Source: Paracoccaceae bacterium
GTDB lineage: Bacteria; Pseudomonadota; Alphaproteobacteria; Rhodobacterales; Rhodobacteraceae
Assembly (NCBI GenBank): GCA_003605175.1
Contig: QWDA01000006.1
Span: 1-64,000 of the forward strand
Length of the DNA: 64,000 bases
Direction: 5' to 3'
The notes under the pieces are model-generated. The model did not search any database. It was not told the DNA's origin and saw nothing but the letters and a program-made list of their open reading frames with translations. Numbering within the stretch: position 1 is the first letter of the stretch; the number at the start of each line of letters is the position of its first letter. Made by a program: the position numbers and the translations under genes. Below are positions 52,199 to 62,585 of this stretch, one piece after another.

Positions 52199-52207
52199 GG
52201 GCGTCTC

Positions 52208-52657
52208 CTAGCCGTCCTGCGCCGGGGCGCTGACATGGTTGTGGAAATTCTCGAAGAACTGGTTCGCCAGCTTCTTCGCCGTCGAATCGATGAGCCGGCT
52301 GCCAAGCCGGGCCAGCTTGCCGCCCACCGCCGCATGCACCTCGTAGCGCAGGAGCGTGCCGTCCTCGACCTCGTCCAGCGCGACATCCGCGCCGCCCTTG
52401 GCGAAACCGGCCGCGCCGCCCTTGCCCTCGCCGCTGATCGTGTAGCTCGCCGGCGCGATGACGTTCGAAAGCTGCACCGCGCCCTCGAACCGCGCCTTCA
52501 CCGGGCCGATCTTCTGCACCACGACCGCGGTCATCTCGGTCTCCGACGCCTGCGTCAGCTCCTCGCAGCCCGGAATGCAGACACGCAGCACCTCCGGATC
52601 GTTCAGCGCCTGCCAGACCGCCTCGCGCGGTGCCGCGATCCGGTACTCGCCGCTCAT
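52208..52657 (-). CDS. CoxG-family SRPBCC protein
   Basis: 149 residues from ATG 52657; ATG 52663 gives two more residues. START-like fold: [20 protein letters not shown] (1-20), the conserved [10 protein letters not shown] (about 27-36), [20 protein letters not shown] and [20 protein letters not shown]. CoxG recruits CO dehydrogenase to the membrane in carboxydotrophs; in other species it accompanies uncharacterised molybdenum hydroxylases. First gene of the coxG-S-M set. Confidence 0.92.
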   Translation of the reverse strand: MSGEYRIAAPREAVWQALNDPEVLRVCIPGCEELTQASETEMTAVVVQKIGPVKARFEGAVQLSNVIAPASYTISGEGKGGAAGFAKGGADVALDEVEDGTLLRYEVHAAVGGKLARLGSRLIDSTAKKLANQFFENFHNHVSAPAQDG

Positions 52658-52732
52658 GTCCATGGTCGAACGCTCCCCTCGATAGCGCTACCCTCGCGCG
52701 ACCCTAGCCGGTCGCGCGGCGGGTGCAACCGC

Positions 52733-53689
52733 TCAGGACGTGACGAGGTTCGGAAGCGGGCGCCCCTCGTCCCAGGCGAACAGGTTCTCCGCCGCGACCA
52801 TGCCCATCGCGGTCCGCACTTCCAGCGTCGCGGTGCCCAGATGCGGCAGGAGCGTGACGTTCTCCATCGCCAGGAGCCCCGGCGACACCACCGGCTCGCG
52901 CTCGTAGACGTCGAGCCCGGCCCCGGCGATCTCGCCGGCCTCCAGCGCGGCCACCAATGCGGCCTCGTCGACCACGTCGCCCCGCGAGATGTTCACGAGG
53001 AACCCGGTCCTCTTCATCGCCCCGAACACCTCGGCCCCGATCAGATGATGCGTCCCGGCCCCGCCCGGCACCGACAGAACCACGACATCCGCCGCCGCCG
53101 CCACCTCGGCGACGCTCGCAAGCTGCCGCGCCGGTACGCCCGCATCCGCCACCGGCGAGCGGTTGTAGAACACCACATCCATGCCGAAGCCGTGATGGCA
53201 GCGCGCCGCGATCGCCTTGCCGATCCGGCCCATGCCGACCACGCCCAAGGTCTTGCCGGTCACGTGAAAGCCCAGAAGCTGCGTCGGATGCCAGCCGTCC
53301 CACTTGCCCGCGCGCAACAGCCGCTCGCCCTCGCCCAGCCGCCGGCAGGTCATCAGGATCAGTGAAACCGCGATATCCGCCGTCGCGTCCGTCACCGCGC
53401 CCGGGGTGTTCGTCACCTTCAGGCCCGCCGCCTCGGCCGCCGCCACGTCGATATGGTTGTAGCCCACCCCGAAATTCGCCAGGAGCTCGGCCCGGTGCGA
53501 GGCCCCGAAAGTCGCCGCCCCCAGATCGTCGCGCAGGGTCGGCAGCACCGCATCATGCCCGTCCATCGCCGCCCGCAGCGCCTCGGCGCCCATCGGCGAG
53601 GTCTCCTCGCGCACGGTGAGATCGAATCGCGCCCGGAGCGCCTCGAGCACCGCCGCCGGCAAGGGCCGTGTCACATAGACCTTCTTCAT
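52733..53689 (-). CDS. D-2-hydroxyacid dehydrogenase (glyoxylate/hydroxypyruvate reductase type)
   Basis: 318 residues. LANFGVGYNHIDVAAAEAAG (about 72-91) is the substrate loop. The Rossmann motif VVGMGRIGKAIAARCHHGFG (about 151-170), NISRGDVVDEAALVAALEAG (about 228-247) and LLPHLGTATLEVRTAMGMVA (about 280-299, catalytic His) follow. The family reduces glyoxylate or hydroxypyruvate with NAD(P)H. ATG overlaps the csaA stop (ATGA), so it is translationally coupled. Confidence 0.94.
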   Translation of the reverse strand: MKKVYVTRPLPAAVLEALRARFDLTVREETSPMGAEALRAAMDGHDAVLPTLRDDLGAATFGASHRAELLANFGVGYNHIDVAAAEAAGLKVTNTPGAVTDATADIAVSLILMTCRRLGEGERLLRAGKWDGWHPTQLLGFHVTGKTLGVVGMGRIGKAIAARCHHGFGMDVVFYNRSPVADAGVPARQLASVAEVAAAADVVVLSVPGGAGTHHLIGAEVFGAMKRTGFLVNISRGDVVDEAALVAALEAGEIAGAGLDVYEREPVVSPGLLAMENVTLLPHLGTATLEVRTAMGMVAAENLFAWDEGRPLPNLVTS

Positions 53690-54024
53690 CAGTAGAGCCT
53701 CCCTCCAAGCGGCACATCGCGGTCGGGCGCGATCAGCATCACCTCGCCCTCCTCATCCGGCACCCCAAGCACCAGAACTTCCGACATCACCGGCCCGATC
53801 TGGCGCGGTGGAAAATTGATCACGCCCAGCACAAGCCGCCCCGGCAGCTCGTCCAGCGCATAGTTCCTCGTGATCTGCGCGGAGGATTTCCGCTCGCCGA
53901 TCTCCGGCCCGAAATCGACCCAGAGCCTGTAGGCGGGCTTGCGCGCCTCGGGGAAGGGCTCGGCCCGGACGATGCGCCCGACCCGCACGTCGACCTTCAG
54001 GAAGTCGTCAAAGGAAATCGTCAT
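53689..54024 (-). CDS. csaA: tRNA-binding protein CsaA-like
   Basis: 111 residues from ATG 54024. A single OB-fold EMAP/tRNA-binding domain: FDDFLKVDVRVGRIVRAEPF (4-23), KPAYRLWVDFGPEIGERKSS (about 29-48), LGVINFPPRQIGPVMSEVLV (about 66-85). CsaA binds tRNA and has export-chaperone activity in Bacillus. Short spacing to the following dehydrogenase and a strong terminator upstream mark it as an operon start. Confidence 0.92.
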   Translation of the reverse strand: MTISFDDFLKVDVRVGRIVRAEPFPEARKPAYRLWVDFGPEIGERKSSAQITRNYALDELPGRLVLGVINFPPRQIGPVMSEVLVLGVPDEEGEVMLIAPDRDVPLGGRLY

Positions 54025-54051
54025 GCCTGCCCCCCGTTCCCGGGAAGCCAT

Positions 54052-54089
54052 AAAAGCGCCGGCCCGCCGGCGCAAGCCGACGGGCCGGC
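54052..54089 (-). terminator. Rho-independent terminator of the YbjN gene
   Basis: Stem GCCGGCCCG (54058-54066) with CGGGCCGGC (54081-54089), extended inside by CGGC-GCAA-GCCG. On the minus strand it is followed by GCTTTTATGG with a TTTT run (54052-54055). It begins 26 bp after the ybjN stop. Confidence 0.7.
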
Positions 54090-54114
54090 CTCGACCCCGT
54101 CCGTGAGTGGCCCC

Positions 54115-54615
54115 TCAGGCGCGCCCGTAAGCCTCGGCCATCGCGACCTGCATCGCGTCCGCCGGCGCCCTGTCGCCCCAGGCGACAAGCTGAAACGCCG
54201 GGTAGTAGCGCTCGGCCGACATCACCGCCGTGGCGATCATCGTGTCGATCTGCTCGGGCGACGCCAGTTGCCCGCCGGCAAGCACCAGCCCGTAGCGGAA
54301 GACCATCAGTTGCTGCGCCTCCCAATAGGTGAAGGACCCGGCCCAGCACATGTCGTTGGTGCGGTTCAGAACCTCGTAGATCGCCGGCATCCGCTCCTTG
54401 GGCGGCTCCATCTCGAAGGTGCAGATCAGCCGCAGCGTCTCGTCGCGCGGCGACCAGGCCAGCGTGATCGAATAGGTCCGCCACTGGCCTTCCACCGCCA
54501 TCGCGATCTGGTCATCCGCCACCCGGTCGAAATCCCAGTCGTGGTGCTCGGCGATATGCTCGACGATATCGATCGGATGGATATCGTCGGTCAGATACTG
54601 CTCGGAAAGCGACAT
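54115..54615 (-). CDS. YbjN-domain protein
   Basis: 166 residues from ATG 54615, with GAGG six bases upstream. DDIHPIDIVEHIAEHHDWDF (about 9-28) then ADDQIAMAVEGQWRTYSITL (about 32-51) and LRLICTFEMEPPKERMPAIY, the YbjN fold related to type III secretion chaperones. YbjN of E. coli influences motility and stress responses; the exact role here is unknown. Followed by a clear intrinsic terminator. Confidence 0.9.
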   Translation of the reverse strand: MSLSEQYLTDDIHPIDIVEHIAEHHDWDFDRVADDQIAMAVEGQWRTYSITLAWSPRDETLRLICTFEMEPPKERMPAIYEVLNRTNDMCWAGSFTYWEAQQLMVFRYGLVLAGGQLASPEQIDTMIATAVMSAERYYPAFQLVAWGDRAPADAMQVAMAEAYGRA

Positions 54616-54835
54616 GCGCGGCCTCATTGGTTGCTGCCCGGAGCCCTGGTCGGGCCCACTAGGCATTGGTGCCTGCTCTAAGGGCGGCGTGCCTGCGCAT
54701 CGCCCTTACCACATATGGTGGGCGCATTCCGGCAGCCTGTAAAGCCACAATTTGGTAAATATTGAGGATATCCCCAGATTTAGCGAGTACCGCGAGCTGC
54801 GGCACAAGAAGCGGGCAATCCCCGAATCGCGGGCC

Positions 54836-55087
54836 TCAGCCCGCCTTCGCCGCCGCTTCCAGCGCCTCGATCCGCGCCTTCAGCGCCGCGTTCTCCTCGC
54901 GCGCCTTCTGCGCCATCGCGCGCACCGCGTCGAACTCCTCGCGGGTCACGAAATCGCGGTCGGCTAGCCAGCGGTCGACCCAGCCCTTCATCGCCGTCTC
55001 GGCCTCTTCCTTCGCGCCCTGTGCCACGCCCATCGCGTTGGTCACGAGCTGCGAAACGTCTTCCAGTATCCTGCTGCGGCTCTGCAT
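54836..55087 (-). CDS. ubiK: Accessory factor UbiK family protein
   Basis: 83 residues, formerly the BMFP family. N-terminal amphipathic helix ([20 protein letters not shown]), [20 protein letters not shown] (about 44-63) and a C-terminal coiled coil ([19 protein letters not shown]). UbiK supports aerobic ubiquinone synthesis by aiding the Ubi complex at the membrane. Divergent from lgt, as in many Rhodobacteraceae. Confidence 0.9.
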   Translation of the reverse strand: MQSRSRILEDVSQLVTNAMGVAQGAKEEAETAMKGWVDRWLADRDFVTREEFDAVRAMAQKAREENAALKARIEALEAAAKAG

Positions 55088-55180
55088 CGAACCCTCCTGA
55101 ACCCTCTCCCCCTAGATATGGCCCCGCCGCCACCGGGTGCAAGGTTGACAACGGCCGCAGGCCAAAGCATCGCTCCGCCC

Positions 55181-56080
55181 ATGGTCCTGGCGATCCCGTT
55201 CCCCGATATCGACCCGGCGCTGTTCTCGATCGAGATCGGCAGCTTCACCCTGTCGCTCCGCTGGTACGCGCTGGCCTATATCGCCGGCATCCTGCTCGGC
55301 TGGCAGATCGTCAAGGCCGCGATCCGGCGCCCGGCGCTCTGGTCCGGCCCCGCGCCGATGGATGCCGACCAGGCCGACGACCTCCTGACCTGGATGGTGC
55401 TCGGGATCATTCTCGGCGGCCGACTCGGCTCCGTCCTGTTCTACAACCCCGGCTATTATCTCGCCCACCCGCTCGAGATCCTGGCGGTCTGGAACGGCGG
55501 CATGTCGTTCCACGGCGGGCTTCTCGGGGTGGTCATCGCGCTGGCGATCTTCGGCCATCGCCGTGGCATCGGCTTCGTTCCGCTGGCCGACTGCCTCGCC
55601 ATCGCGACGCCGCCGGGGCTGCTCTTCGGCCGGATCGCGAATTTCATCAATGCCGAACTCTGGGGCCGTCCGACCGACCTGCCCTGGGGCGTGATCTTCC
55701 CCGGCGCAGCCGCGCAGGACTGCCCCGGCGTGCTGACCGTCTGCGCCCGCCACCCGTCCCAGCTCTACGAGGCCGCGCTCGAGGGCATCGTGCTCGGCCT
55801 CCTCCTCCTCTGGCTCGCCTTCCGCCGCGGCGGGCTCAAGGTGCCGGGCCAGATGGGCGGGCTGTTCCTCGCGGGCTACGGCCTCGCACGGCTGATCGTC
55901 GAGTATTTCCGCCAGGCCGACGCCCAGTTCATCACCCCCGACAACCCGCTCGGCCTGGTGATCCGCCTCGGCGACACCGGCCTCTCCATGGGCCAGATCC
56001 TGTCGCTGCCGATGCTGCTCCTGGGCGTGGCCGTCATCCTCGTTGCGCGCAGCCGTGTCCGGCGCCACGCAGGGGCATGA
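55181..56080 (+). CDS. lgt: Phosphatidylglycerol--prolipoprotein diacylglyceryl transferase
   Basis: 299 residues from ATG 55181. Seven helices. The Lgt signature regions are [20 protein letters not shown] (interior), [13 protein letters not shown] (near 106-118), the family box [20 protein letters not shown] (about 150-169) and [13 protein letters not shown] (about 190-202). It attaches diacylglycerol to lipobox Cys residues, the first step for every lipoprotein in this window. The methyltransferase gene overlaps its stop (ATGA). Confidence 0.97.
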   Translation: MVLAIPFPDIDPALFSIEIGSFTLSLRWYALAYIAGILLGWQIVKAAIRRPALWSGPAPMDADQADDLLTWMVLGIILGGRLGSVLFYNPGYYLAHPLEILAVWNGGMSFHGGLLGVVIALAIFGHRRGIGFVPLADCLAIATPPGLLFGRIANFINAELWGRPTDLPWGVIFPGAAAQDCPGVLTVCARHPSQLYEAALEGIVLGLLLLWLAFRRGGLKVPGQMGGLFLAGYGLARLIVEYFRQADAQFITPDNPLGLVIRLGDTGLSMGQILSLPMLLLGVAVILVARSRVRRHAGA

Positions 56081-57153
56081 CCCCGCTCGCCGCGACGCTC
56101 CTCCGCAGGATCGGCCAGACCGGCCCGCTCACCGTCGCCGACTACATGGCCGAATGCCTCGCCCATCCGGAGCACGGCTACTATACCTCCCGTGACCCGC
56201 TCGGCGCGGTGGGCGATTTCACCACCGCGCCGGAAATCTCGCAGATGTTCGGCGAGCTGATCGGCCTCTGCCTCGCCGAGACATGGGCCGCCGAGGGCCG
56301 CCCCGCCCGCTTTACCCTCGCCGAGCTCGGCCCCGGTCGCGGCACGCTCATGGCCGACGCGCTCCGCGCGACCGCCGCAGTGCCCGGCTTCCACGACGCG
56401 ATGACCCTCGCCCTCGTCGAGATCTCCCCGCCCTTGCGCGCCGCCCAGGCCGAGCGCCTTTCCGCCTACCGGCCGCATTGGTTCGACACGACACCAGACC
56501 TCGCCAACACGCCCGGCCCGCTCTTCGCCGTCGCCAACGAGTTCTTCGACGCCCTCCCGATCCGCCAGTTCGTCCGCCGGGGCCCCGGCTGGTCCGAGCG
56601 CATGGTCACCGAAGAAAACGGCCGCCTCGCCTTCGGCCTCTCGCCCGCGGCCCCGCTCGCCGCCCTCGCCCATCGCCTCGACGACACCGAAGACGGCGAC
56701 CTCGTGGAACTCTGTCCCGCCGCTCAGCCCATCGCCGCAAGCCTCGCCCGCGCCATCGCCACAAGGGGCGGCGCCGCGCTGATCGTCGATTACGGCGGCT
56801 GGCGCTCCCGCGGCGACACGCTGCAGGCACTCCGCGGCCATGCCTTCGCCGACCCGCTCGACGCGCCCGGCCAGGCAGACCTCACCGCACATGTGGATTT
56901 CGAACCGCTCGCCCGCGCCGCTACCGAGGCTAGCGCATGCGCCAGCCAGCTCACTCCGCAGGGCGTCTTTCTCGAACGCCTCGGAATCACGCTCCGCGCC
57001 CAGACCCTCGCGCGGCACCTTGCCGGCCCGGCCCTTGACGTCCACATCGCCGCACACCGCCGCTTGACGCACCCCGACGAAATGGGAAACCTGTTCAAGG
57101 CAATGGCACTCTACCCCCGCAATGCCGCGCCGCCGCCAGGATTGGACCCGTGA
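56077..57153 (+). CDS. SAM-dependent methyltransferase, NDUFAF7/MidA family
   Basis: 358 residues from ATG 56077. [20 protein letters not shown] (19-38), [20 protein letters not shown] (40-59), motif [20 protein letters not shown] (about 81-99) and [18 protein letters not shown] (about 148-165) are the MidA/NDUFAF7 signature. In mitochondria NDUFAF7 dimethylates an Arg of the 49-kDa complex I subunit, the NuoD homologue, during assembly; the same is inferred here. pgeF overlaps its stop (GTGA). Confidence 0.93.
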   Translation: MTPLAATLLRRIGQTGPLTVADYMAECLAHPEHGYYTSRDPLGAVGDFTTAPEISQMFGELIGLCLAETWAAEGRPARFTLAELGPGRGTLMADALRATAAVPGFHDAMTLALVEISPPLRAAQAERLSAYRPHWFDTTPDLANTPGPLFAVANEFFDALPIRQFVRRGPGWSERMVTEENGRLAFGLSPAAPLAALAHRLDDTEDGDLVELCPAAQPIAASLARAIATRGGAALIVDYGGWRSRGDTLQALRGHAFADPLDAPGQADLTAHVDFEPLARAATEASACASQLTPQGVFLERLGITLRAQTLARHLAGPALDVHIAAHRRLTHPDEMGNLFKAMALYPRNAAPPPGLDP

Positions 57154-57908
57154 CACTGGAAATTCTTACGTCCGATCTCCTCGCTGGAACGCGACACGGC
57201 TTCTTCACCCGCCGCGGCGGCGCGTCCTCCGGCGTGTTCGACGGGCTGAATTGCGGCCCCGGCTCCTCCGATCAGTCCGATGTGGTCGCGATCAACCGCG
57301 CCCGGGTGGCCGCGGCGATGGGCGTGGCCCCGGACGCGCTCGCCACCGTCTCGCAGGTCCATTCCGACAGGGTCATAGCCATCGACGGCCCCCTCGGCAC
57401 CTCGCGCCCCGAGGCCGACGGCCTCGTCACCGCGACCCCCGGCATCGCGCTCGCGATCCTCACCGCCGACTGCCTCCCCGCGCTTTTCGCCGACCCCGAG
57501 GCGCAGGTGATCGGCGCCGCCCATGCCGGCTGGAAGGGCGCCCGCGCCGGGGTGCTCGAGGCTACGCTCGCCGCGATGCAGGCGCTCGGCGCCCGGCCCG
57601 GGACCACGCGGGTCGTCCTCGGCCCCGCGATCAGCCAGGCGAATTACGAGGTCGGCCCCGACTTCTTCGAGGAGTTCCTCGCCGACGATCCCGGGAATTC
57701 CCGCTTCTTCGCGGGCGGCCAGGGCGACCGGATGCAGTTCGACCTGCCCGCCTACGCGCTCCACCGCCTGCGCGCCGCCGGCGTCGCCGAGGCGCAATGG
57801 ACCCGCCACTGCACCTATGCCGATCCCGCGCGCTTCTATTCCTACCGGCGCAGCGTTCACCGGCGCGAGGCCGATTATGGCCGGCTGATCTCGGCGATTC
57901 GTCTCTGA
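57150..57908 (+). CDS. pgeF: PgeF/YfiH family laccase-domain protein
   Basis: 252 residues from GTG 57150 overlapping the previous stop. GTRHGFFTRRGGASSGVFDG (12-31), ATVSQVHSD (about 64-72), LTADCLPALFADPEAQVIGA with AAHAGWKGARAGVLEATLAA (about 103-142), and HCTYADPARFYSYRRS (near 223-238). Conserved His/Cys/His form the metal site. Once called polyphenol oxidase; now known in E. coli to remove wrong amino acids from UDP-MurNAc (peptidoglycan editing factor). Confidence 0.95.
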   Translation: MTLEILTSDLLAGTRHGFFTRRGGASSGVFDGLNCGPGSSDQSDVVAINRARVAAAMGVAPDALATVSQVHSDRVIAIDGPLGTSRPEADGLVTATPGIALAILTADCLPALFADPEAQVIGAAHAGWKGARAGVLEATLAAMQALGARPGTTRVVLGPAISQANYEVGPDFFEEFLADDPGNSRFFAGGQGDRMQFDLPAYALHRLRAAGVAEAQWTRHCTYADPARFYSYRRSVHRREADYGRLISAIRL

Positions 57909-58217
57909 TCGGCCGATCCTGCCCAAATATGGCCTTACTGTGTTAACCGTCTCCGCCCCGGACACCTCGAAACAATCCAACCCGGCACTGCGCAATTGTG
58001 GCGATTTTTCCCATAATCATTTTGTTTTCAGAGCGTTAATCGAACGGCCCCGCACGGCGCCCACCGCGCTGCCCGGCGTCCGGGCCGGCCGGTGAAAAAA
58101 TCTTTCCGCCTGCCCCACCCCTGCCCAAATGCCCCGGCATTGTTTCTCACATGGGATCGGAAGCATCCCGCTGAGGCAGTTTCATCAGGTTCCCAGGGGC
58201 AATACGGGAGAAATGCA

Positions 58218-58382
58218 ATGACCTTGACCATCCGACTGAAGCGGCAATGGATCACTTCTGTCCTGCGCCAGGCCGGAAGGTCGCGGCCGCATCTTCCCTG
58301 GCAACGCGGCCATCGCTCCCGGCCCCTGGACTTCCGAGACCTCGACGACTCCCCCAAGCGTCCGACGCTTGTCCGGTCCTAG
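58218..58382 (+). CDS. Possible 54-residue basic peptide (or the body of a small RNA)
   Basis: 55 codons from ATG 58218 with GGGAG eight bases upstream, ending 28 bp before an intrinsic terminator. The product is strongly basic: TLTIRLKRQWITSVLRQAGR then RPHLPWQRGHRSRPLDFRDL. No family recognised. The tight ribosome site-ORF-terminator unit suggests a short monocistronic transcript. It may instead be a non-coding sRNA that happens to contain an ORF. Confidence 0.4.
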   Translation: MTLTIRLKRQWITSVLRQAGRSRPHLPWQRGHRSRPLDFRDLDDSPKRPTLVRS

Positions 58383-58409
58383 CCGGATTTCCACTCGTGT
58401 TCAGACTTG

Positions 58410-58438
58410 GGCGGCTTCTCCGGAAGCCGCCTTTTTTC
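58410..58438 (+). terminator. Strong Rho-independent terminator
   Basis: GGCGGCTTC (58410-58418), loop TCCG, GAAGCCGCC (58423-58431), then six T (58432-58437). The best intrinsic terminator in the window, ending the small transcript at 58218-58382. Confidence 0.85.
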
Positions 58439-58672
58439 CTTCCGATTCGCGTTCCTCAGACGTCCGGAACGGGGTATCGTGGCGCTCGCCGAAACAAAGC
58501 ACCCCGCGTTCTCCACATTTCAGAAACCTCACCATCCATTAACTTTGGATTTTTGACAAAGCCGAGCGGATTGCGTCAGAGTGATGACGTGCAGTTATAG
58601 TAACCAGTTCATCTGCTCGAAATAATCGGTGGGGGCCGATGCAGATGTGACCAGACCGAAAGGACTGATCGC

Positions 58673-59479
58673 ATGAGTGTTCCCAGTCGTATTGCGACGA
58701 CGCCGACCGTAGTTCGTAGACACAAGCCCTGGACGATCCGCAGCAGCAGCAGCAACCACGTACGTGACGTGGCGGCGCCGAGAACCCTTGGATTGACCCG
58801 CCGTTACGAGGTCACCTGGATCGACGATCACGGCAACATCGATGATTTCACCCGCGTCGCCCCGGCGATCCCGATCTTCGAACAGGCCTTTTCCGCCTTC
58901 GCGCACGGCGCGATGATCGCCACCGAAGAGGGCCAGGTCGCGGTCGAGGACCTGATCCCCGGCATGATGATCGAGACCTCCTCGGGCACTTACGAACGTC
59001 TGCGCTGGATCGGCACCATGACGCTGATCCCCGGCGCGCCGGTGCCCGACGACCAGCCGCAGCGGCTCTACCGCGTCACCGCCGACGCGCTCGGCTTCGG
59101 CCGTCCGCCGATGGACGTGACCTTCGGGCCGGCCGCGCGGATCCTGAACCGCGATCCGGCGATCCGCCAGGCGCTCGGCTCCGAGGCCGCGCTCGCGCCG
59201 GTCTCCACCTTCGAGGATGGCGTCAGCGTCGTGGCGCTCACCCCGGCCTCGGCGGTGCGGGTCTACCACCTCGCCTTCGACGGTCATCACATCATCCAGG
59301 CCGGCGGCATCGACGTGGAAAGCTACCATCCCGGCCCCGACGCGCATTACTCCATGAGCCAGGAGCTCCGGGCGGTGTTCCTTTCGCTCTTCCCGCATAT
59401 GGAGACGCTCCAGGGCTTCGGCCGCGTCCTCTGGCCGCGCTTCGAAGCCCATGACGAGGGCGAGTTCGCCGTCTTCTGA
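58673..59479 (+). CDS. Hint-domain protein
   Basis: 268 residues. The N-terminal 70 residues are basic (RRHKPWTIRSSSSNHVRDVA). The Hint module begins at about 76 (FSAFAHGAMIATEEGQVAVE, then DLIPGMMIETSSG), followed by YERLRWIGTMTL, DVTFGPAARILNRDPAIRQA and VYHLAFDGHHIIQAGGIDVE. This Hint type is abundant in Rhodobacterales. The first residue of the module is Ala82-type rather than the splicing Cys, so autoproteolysis is doubtful. AAAGGA precedes ATG. Function unknown. Confidence 0.85.
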   Translation: MSVPSRIATTPTVVRRHKPWTIRSSSSNHVRDVAAPRTLGLTRRYEVTWIDDHGNIDDFTRVAPAIPIFEQAFSAFAHGAMIATEEGQVAVEDLIPGMMIETSSGTYERLRWIGTMTLIPGAPVPDDQPQRLYRVTADALGFGRPPMDVTFGPAARILNRDPAIRQALGSEAALAPVSTFEDGVSVVALTPASAVRVYHLAFDGHHIIQAGGIDVESYHPGPDAHYSMSQELRAVFLSLFPHMETLQGFGRVLWPRFEAHDEGEFAVF

Positions 59480-59502
59480 CGGCGCGCCGCTCGGCGCAGG
59501 CG

Positions 59503-59553
59503 GTGTACGGGTTGTGTACGGGTTGTGTACAGGTTGTGCCGCCCGGAATCCGG
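59503..59553 (+). repeat. Triple 11-bp tandem repeat, copy 2
   Basis: GTGTACGGGTT twice, then GTGTACAGGTT (59503-59535), then GTGCCGCCCGGAATCCGG. Same design as 32541-32573, same strand, also in a short 3' intergenic gap. Lies between the convergent Hint and AsnC genes. Confidence 0.75.
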
Positions 59554-59555
59554 CC

Positions 59556-60056
59556 TCACGCCGTCCTGGCAAGCCGCTCCTCGAGCACGTCGAACGGTAC
59601 GCCCGGCTCGTCCTTCGCGCCCCGGATCACCAGCGAGGTCTTCACGCTCGCGACATTCGGCGCCGAGGTCAGCTTGCCGGTGAGGAAGCTCTGGAAGGTC
59701 GACAGATCCGGCGCCACGCATTTCAGGATGAAATCCACCTCGCCGTTCAGCATGTGGCATTCCCGGACCAGCGGCCAGGACCGGCACAAGTCCTCGAAGG
59801 CCACCAGATCCGCCTCCGCCTGACTTGCCAGCCCCACCATGGCGAAGACCTGCACCTCGAAACCGAGCGCCCGGGCATTCACCCGGGCGTGGTAGCCGCT
59901 CACGTAGCCATCTTCCTCGAGCGTCCGTACCCGGCGCAGGCAGGGCGGCGCCGAGATCCCCACGCGGCGGGCAAGCTCCACATTCGTCATGCGCCCGTCC
60001 TCTTGCAACTCGGCAAGGATCTTGCGGTCGATCGGATCGAGCTTGTGCCCTGGCAT
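59556..60056 (-). CDS. Lrp/AsnC family transcriptional regulator
   Basis: 166 residues. N-terminal winged helix-turn-helix: DPIDRKILAELQEDGRMTNV (7-26) and ELARRVGISAPPCLRRVRTLEEDGYVSGY. C-terminal RAM (ligand-binding) domain from about 75: VFAMVGLASQAEADLVAFED, ECHMLNGEVDFILKCVAPDL. Divergent from trxB over 250 bp, a pairing frequently seen in alphaproteobacteria, so it probably regulates trxB and/or itself. Confidence 0.92.
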   Translation of the reverse strand: MPGHKLDPIDRKILAELQEDGRMTNVELARRVGISAPPCLRRVRTLEEDGYVSGYHARVNARALGFEVQVFAMVGLASQAEADLVAFEDLCRSWPLVRECHMLNGEVDFILKCVAPDLSTFQSFLTGKLTSAPNVASVKTSLVIRGAKDEPGVPFDVLEERLARTA

Positions 60057-60213
60057 GGCGCCTCTCGCTGAATGATTTTGCGAAAAATAGTCAGGACGCG
60101 GCAGATCTGCAAGAAAGTTTCAAGTTCCGGCAATCTTATTTCACCGCGGACAGAAAATTGCGCTCCCCGCAGCGCACGCATACCCGGTCTGCAGCCGCGC
60201 GCTGCAGGATTGA

Positions 60214-61281
<1,068 letters not shown>

Positions 61282-61391
61282 GGAAAACCGGACGCGTTCC
61301 GACGCTTGCGGGACGCTGACGCGCTTGTACGCGACGGCGCCGGAGCTTCAGCGAAGGGACGGCGAGCCCCCCGAGACCCGCCGCGAGGCGA

Positions 61392-62585
61392 TCAAGGAAT
61401 TCGTCGGTCAGGGGTATCCGCCGCGCCCGCGACGAGCTTGACGTCCTCCCGGGCGGCCCAGGCGTGGATGTCCTCACGGCGCAGCGCGGTGGCCATCAGG
61501 TCGGGGAACTGGTCGGGGGTGCAGGCGAAGACGGGGGCGCCAAGAGCCGCCATCTTCTCGGCGAGGTTCGGGTCGTAGAAGGGGCGGCCGGAATCCGACA
61601 GCGCCAGGAGCACGACCACGTTGACGCCGATGCCGATGAGCCGCGCGACGCGGGCCACAAGTTCCTGCGCGTTGCCGCCCTCGTAGAGATCGGTGATCAG
61701 GACGAGATGCGCCTTGGTCGGCCGCTCGATGCGGTCCTCGCAATAGGCGACGGCCTGGTTGATGTCGGTGCCGCCGCCGAGCTGGACCCCGAACAGCACC
61801 TCGACCGGGTCGGCGAGTTGGTCGGTCAGGTCGACGATGGCGGTGTCGAAGCAGACGAGCTTGGTCTGCACCACCGGCAGCGAGGCCATCACCGCCGAGA
61901 AGATCGAGGCGTAGACCACCGATTGCGCCATCGAGCCCGACTGGTCGACGCAGAGGATCACCTCGTCGAGATCGACGATACGGCGCTGCTTGCGCTGGAA
62001 GCCGACCAGCCGTTCGGGGATCACCGTCTGGTGCTCGGCCTGCCAGGTGTGCAGGTTCTTCCGGATCGTACGGGGCCAGTCGATATCGGCGAAGCGCGGG
62101 CGGTGGGTGCGTTTCGATTTGTCCACCGCGCCGCGAAGCGCCTCGGCGGTGCGGCGTTCGAGCCGCTCCATCAGCTCCGCCACGACCTTGGCGATCACCG
62201 CGCGGGCGGTGGCCTTGGTCTTTTCCGGCATCGCGTTCCGGAGGCTGACGAGATCGGCGACGAGGTCCACGTCTGCCTCGACCACCGCGAGGAACTCGGG
62301 CTCCATAAGCATCTGCCGCAGCCCGAGCCGCTCGAAGGCATCCTTCTGGACGATCTGCACGACCGGCGCGGGGAAGAACTCGCGGATATCGCCCATCCAG
62401 CGCGCGACCGAAGGTGCGGAACGGCCAAGACCGCCCCGCCGGTTCTTGCCCTTGCCGTTGCCGTCCTCCGGGCCGTCGTAGAGCGCAGAGAGCACAGCCG
62501 ACAACCGTTGATCGCCAGAAGGCAGGGCCTCGTCCTCGCCACCGATGGCCAGCCGCCAGCGGCGCGCGCGTTCCTCATCCGCCAT
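61392..62585 (-). CDS. VWA-domain protein of a MoxR/VWA-type system
   Basis: 397 residues. Acidic/Lys linker with low complexity (about 20-55, GPEDGNGKGKNRRGG), a helical middle part (65-205) and a C-terminal von Willebrand A domain (about 207-360) with the MIDAS residues DQSGSMA (214-220), GGGTD (about 268) and LITDLYEGG. It overlaps the DUF5682-like gene by 11 bp and is the last gene in the run. Such VWA proteins usually work with a MoxR AAA+ ATPase, here presumably right of the window. Its last residues extend into the 110-bp gap after trxB. Confidence 0.85.
   Translation of the reverse strand: MADEERARRWRLAIGGEDEALPSGDQRLSAVLSALYDGPEDGNGKGKNRRGGLGRSAPSVARWMGDIREFFPAPVVQIVQKDAFERLGLRQMLMEPEFLAVVEADVDLVADLVSLRNAMPEKTKATARAVIAKVVAELMERLERRTAEALRGAVDKSKRTHRPRFADIDWPRTIRKNLHTWQAEHQTVIPERLVGFQRKQRRIVDLDEVILCVDQSGSMAQSVVYASIFSAVMASLPVVQTKLVCFDTAIVDLTDQLADPVEVLFGVQLGGGTDINQAVAYCEDRIERPTKAHLVLITDLYEGGNAQELVARVARLIGIGVNVVVLLALSDSGRPFYDPNLAEKMAALGAPVFACTPDQFPDLMATALRREDIHAWAAREDVKLVAGAADTPDRRIP

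Larger units (their letters stand above)
57909..58672. other. Long region between pgeF and the Hint gene
   Basis: 764 bp. The first 180 bp are relatively A+T-rich (57935-58035) and may include promoters; no clear pair was assigned. Then come a small ORF with good ribosome site (58218-58382) and a strong terminator (58410-58438). From 58440 to 58672 no gene is evident; A+T-rich sequence at 58530-58625 probably contains the Hint promoter. Confidence 0.5.
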
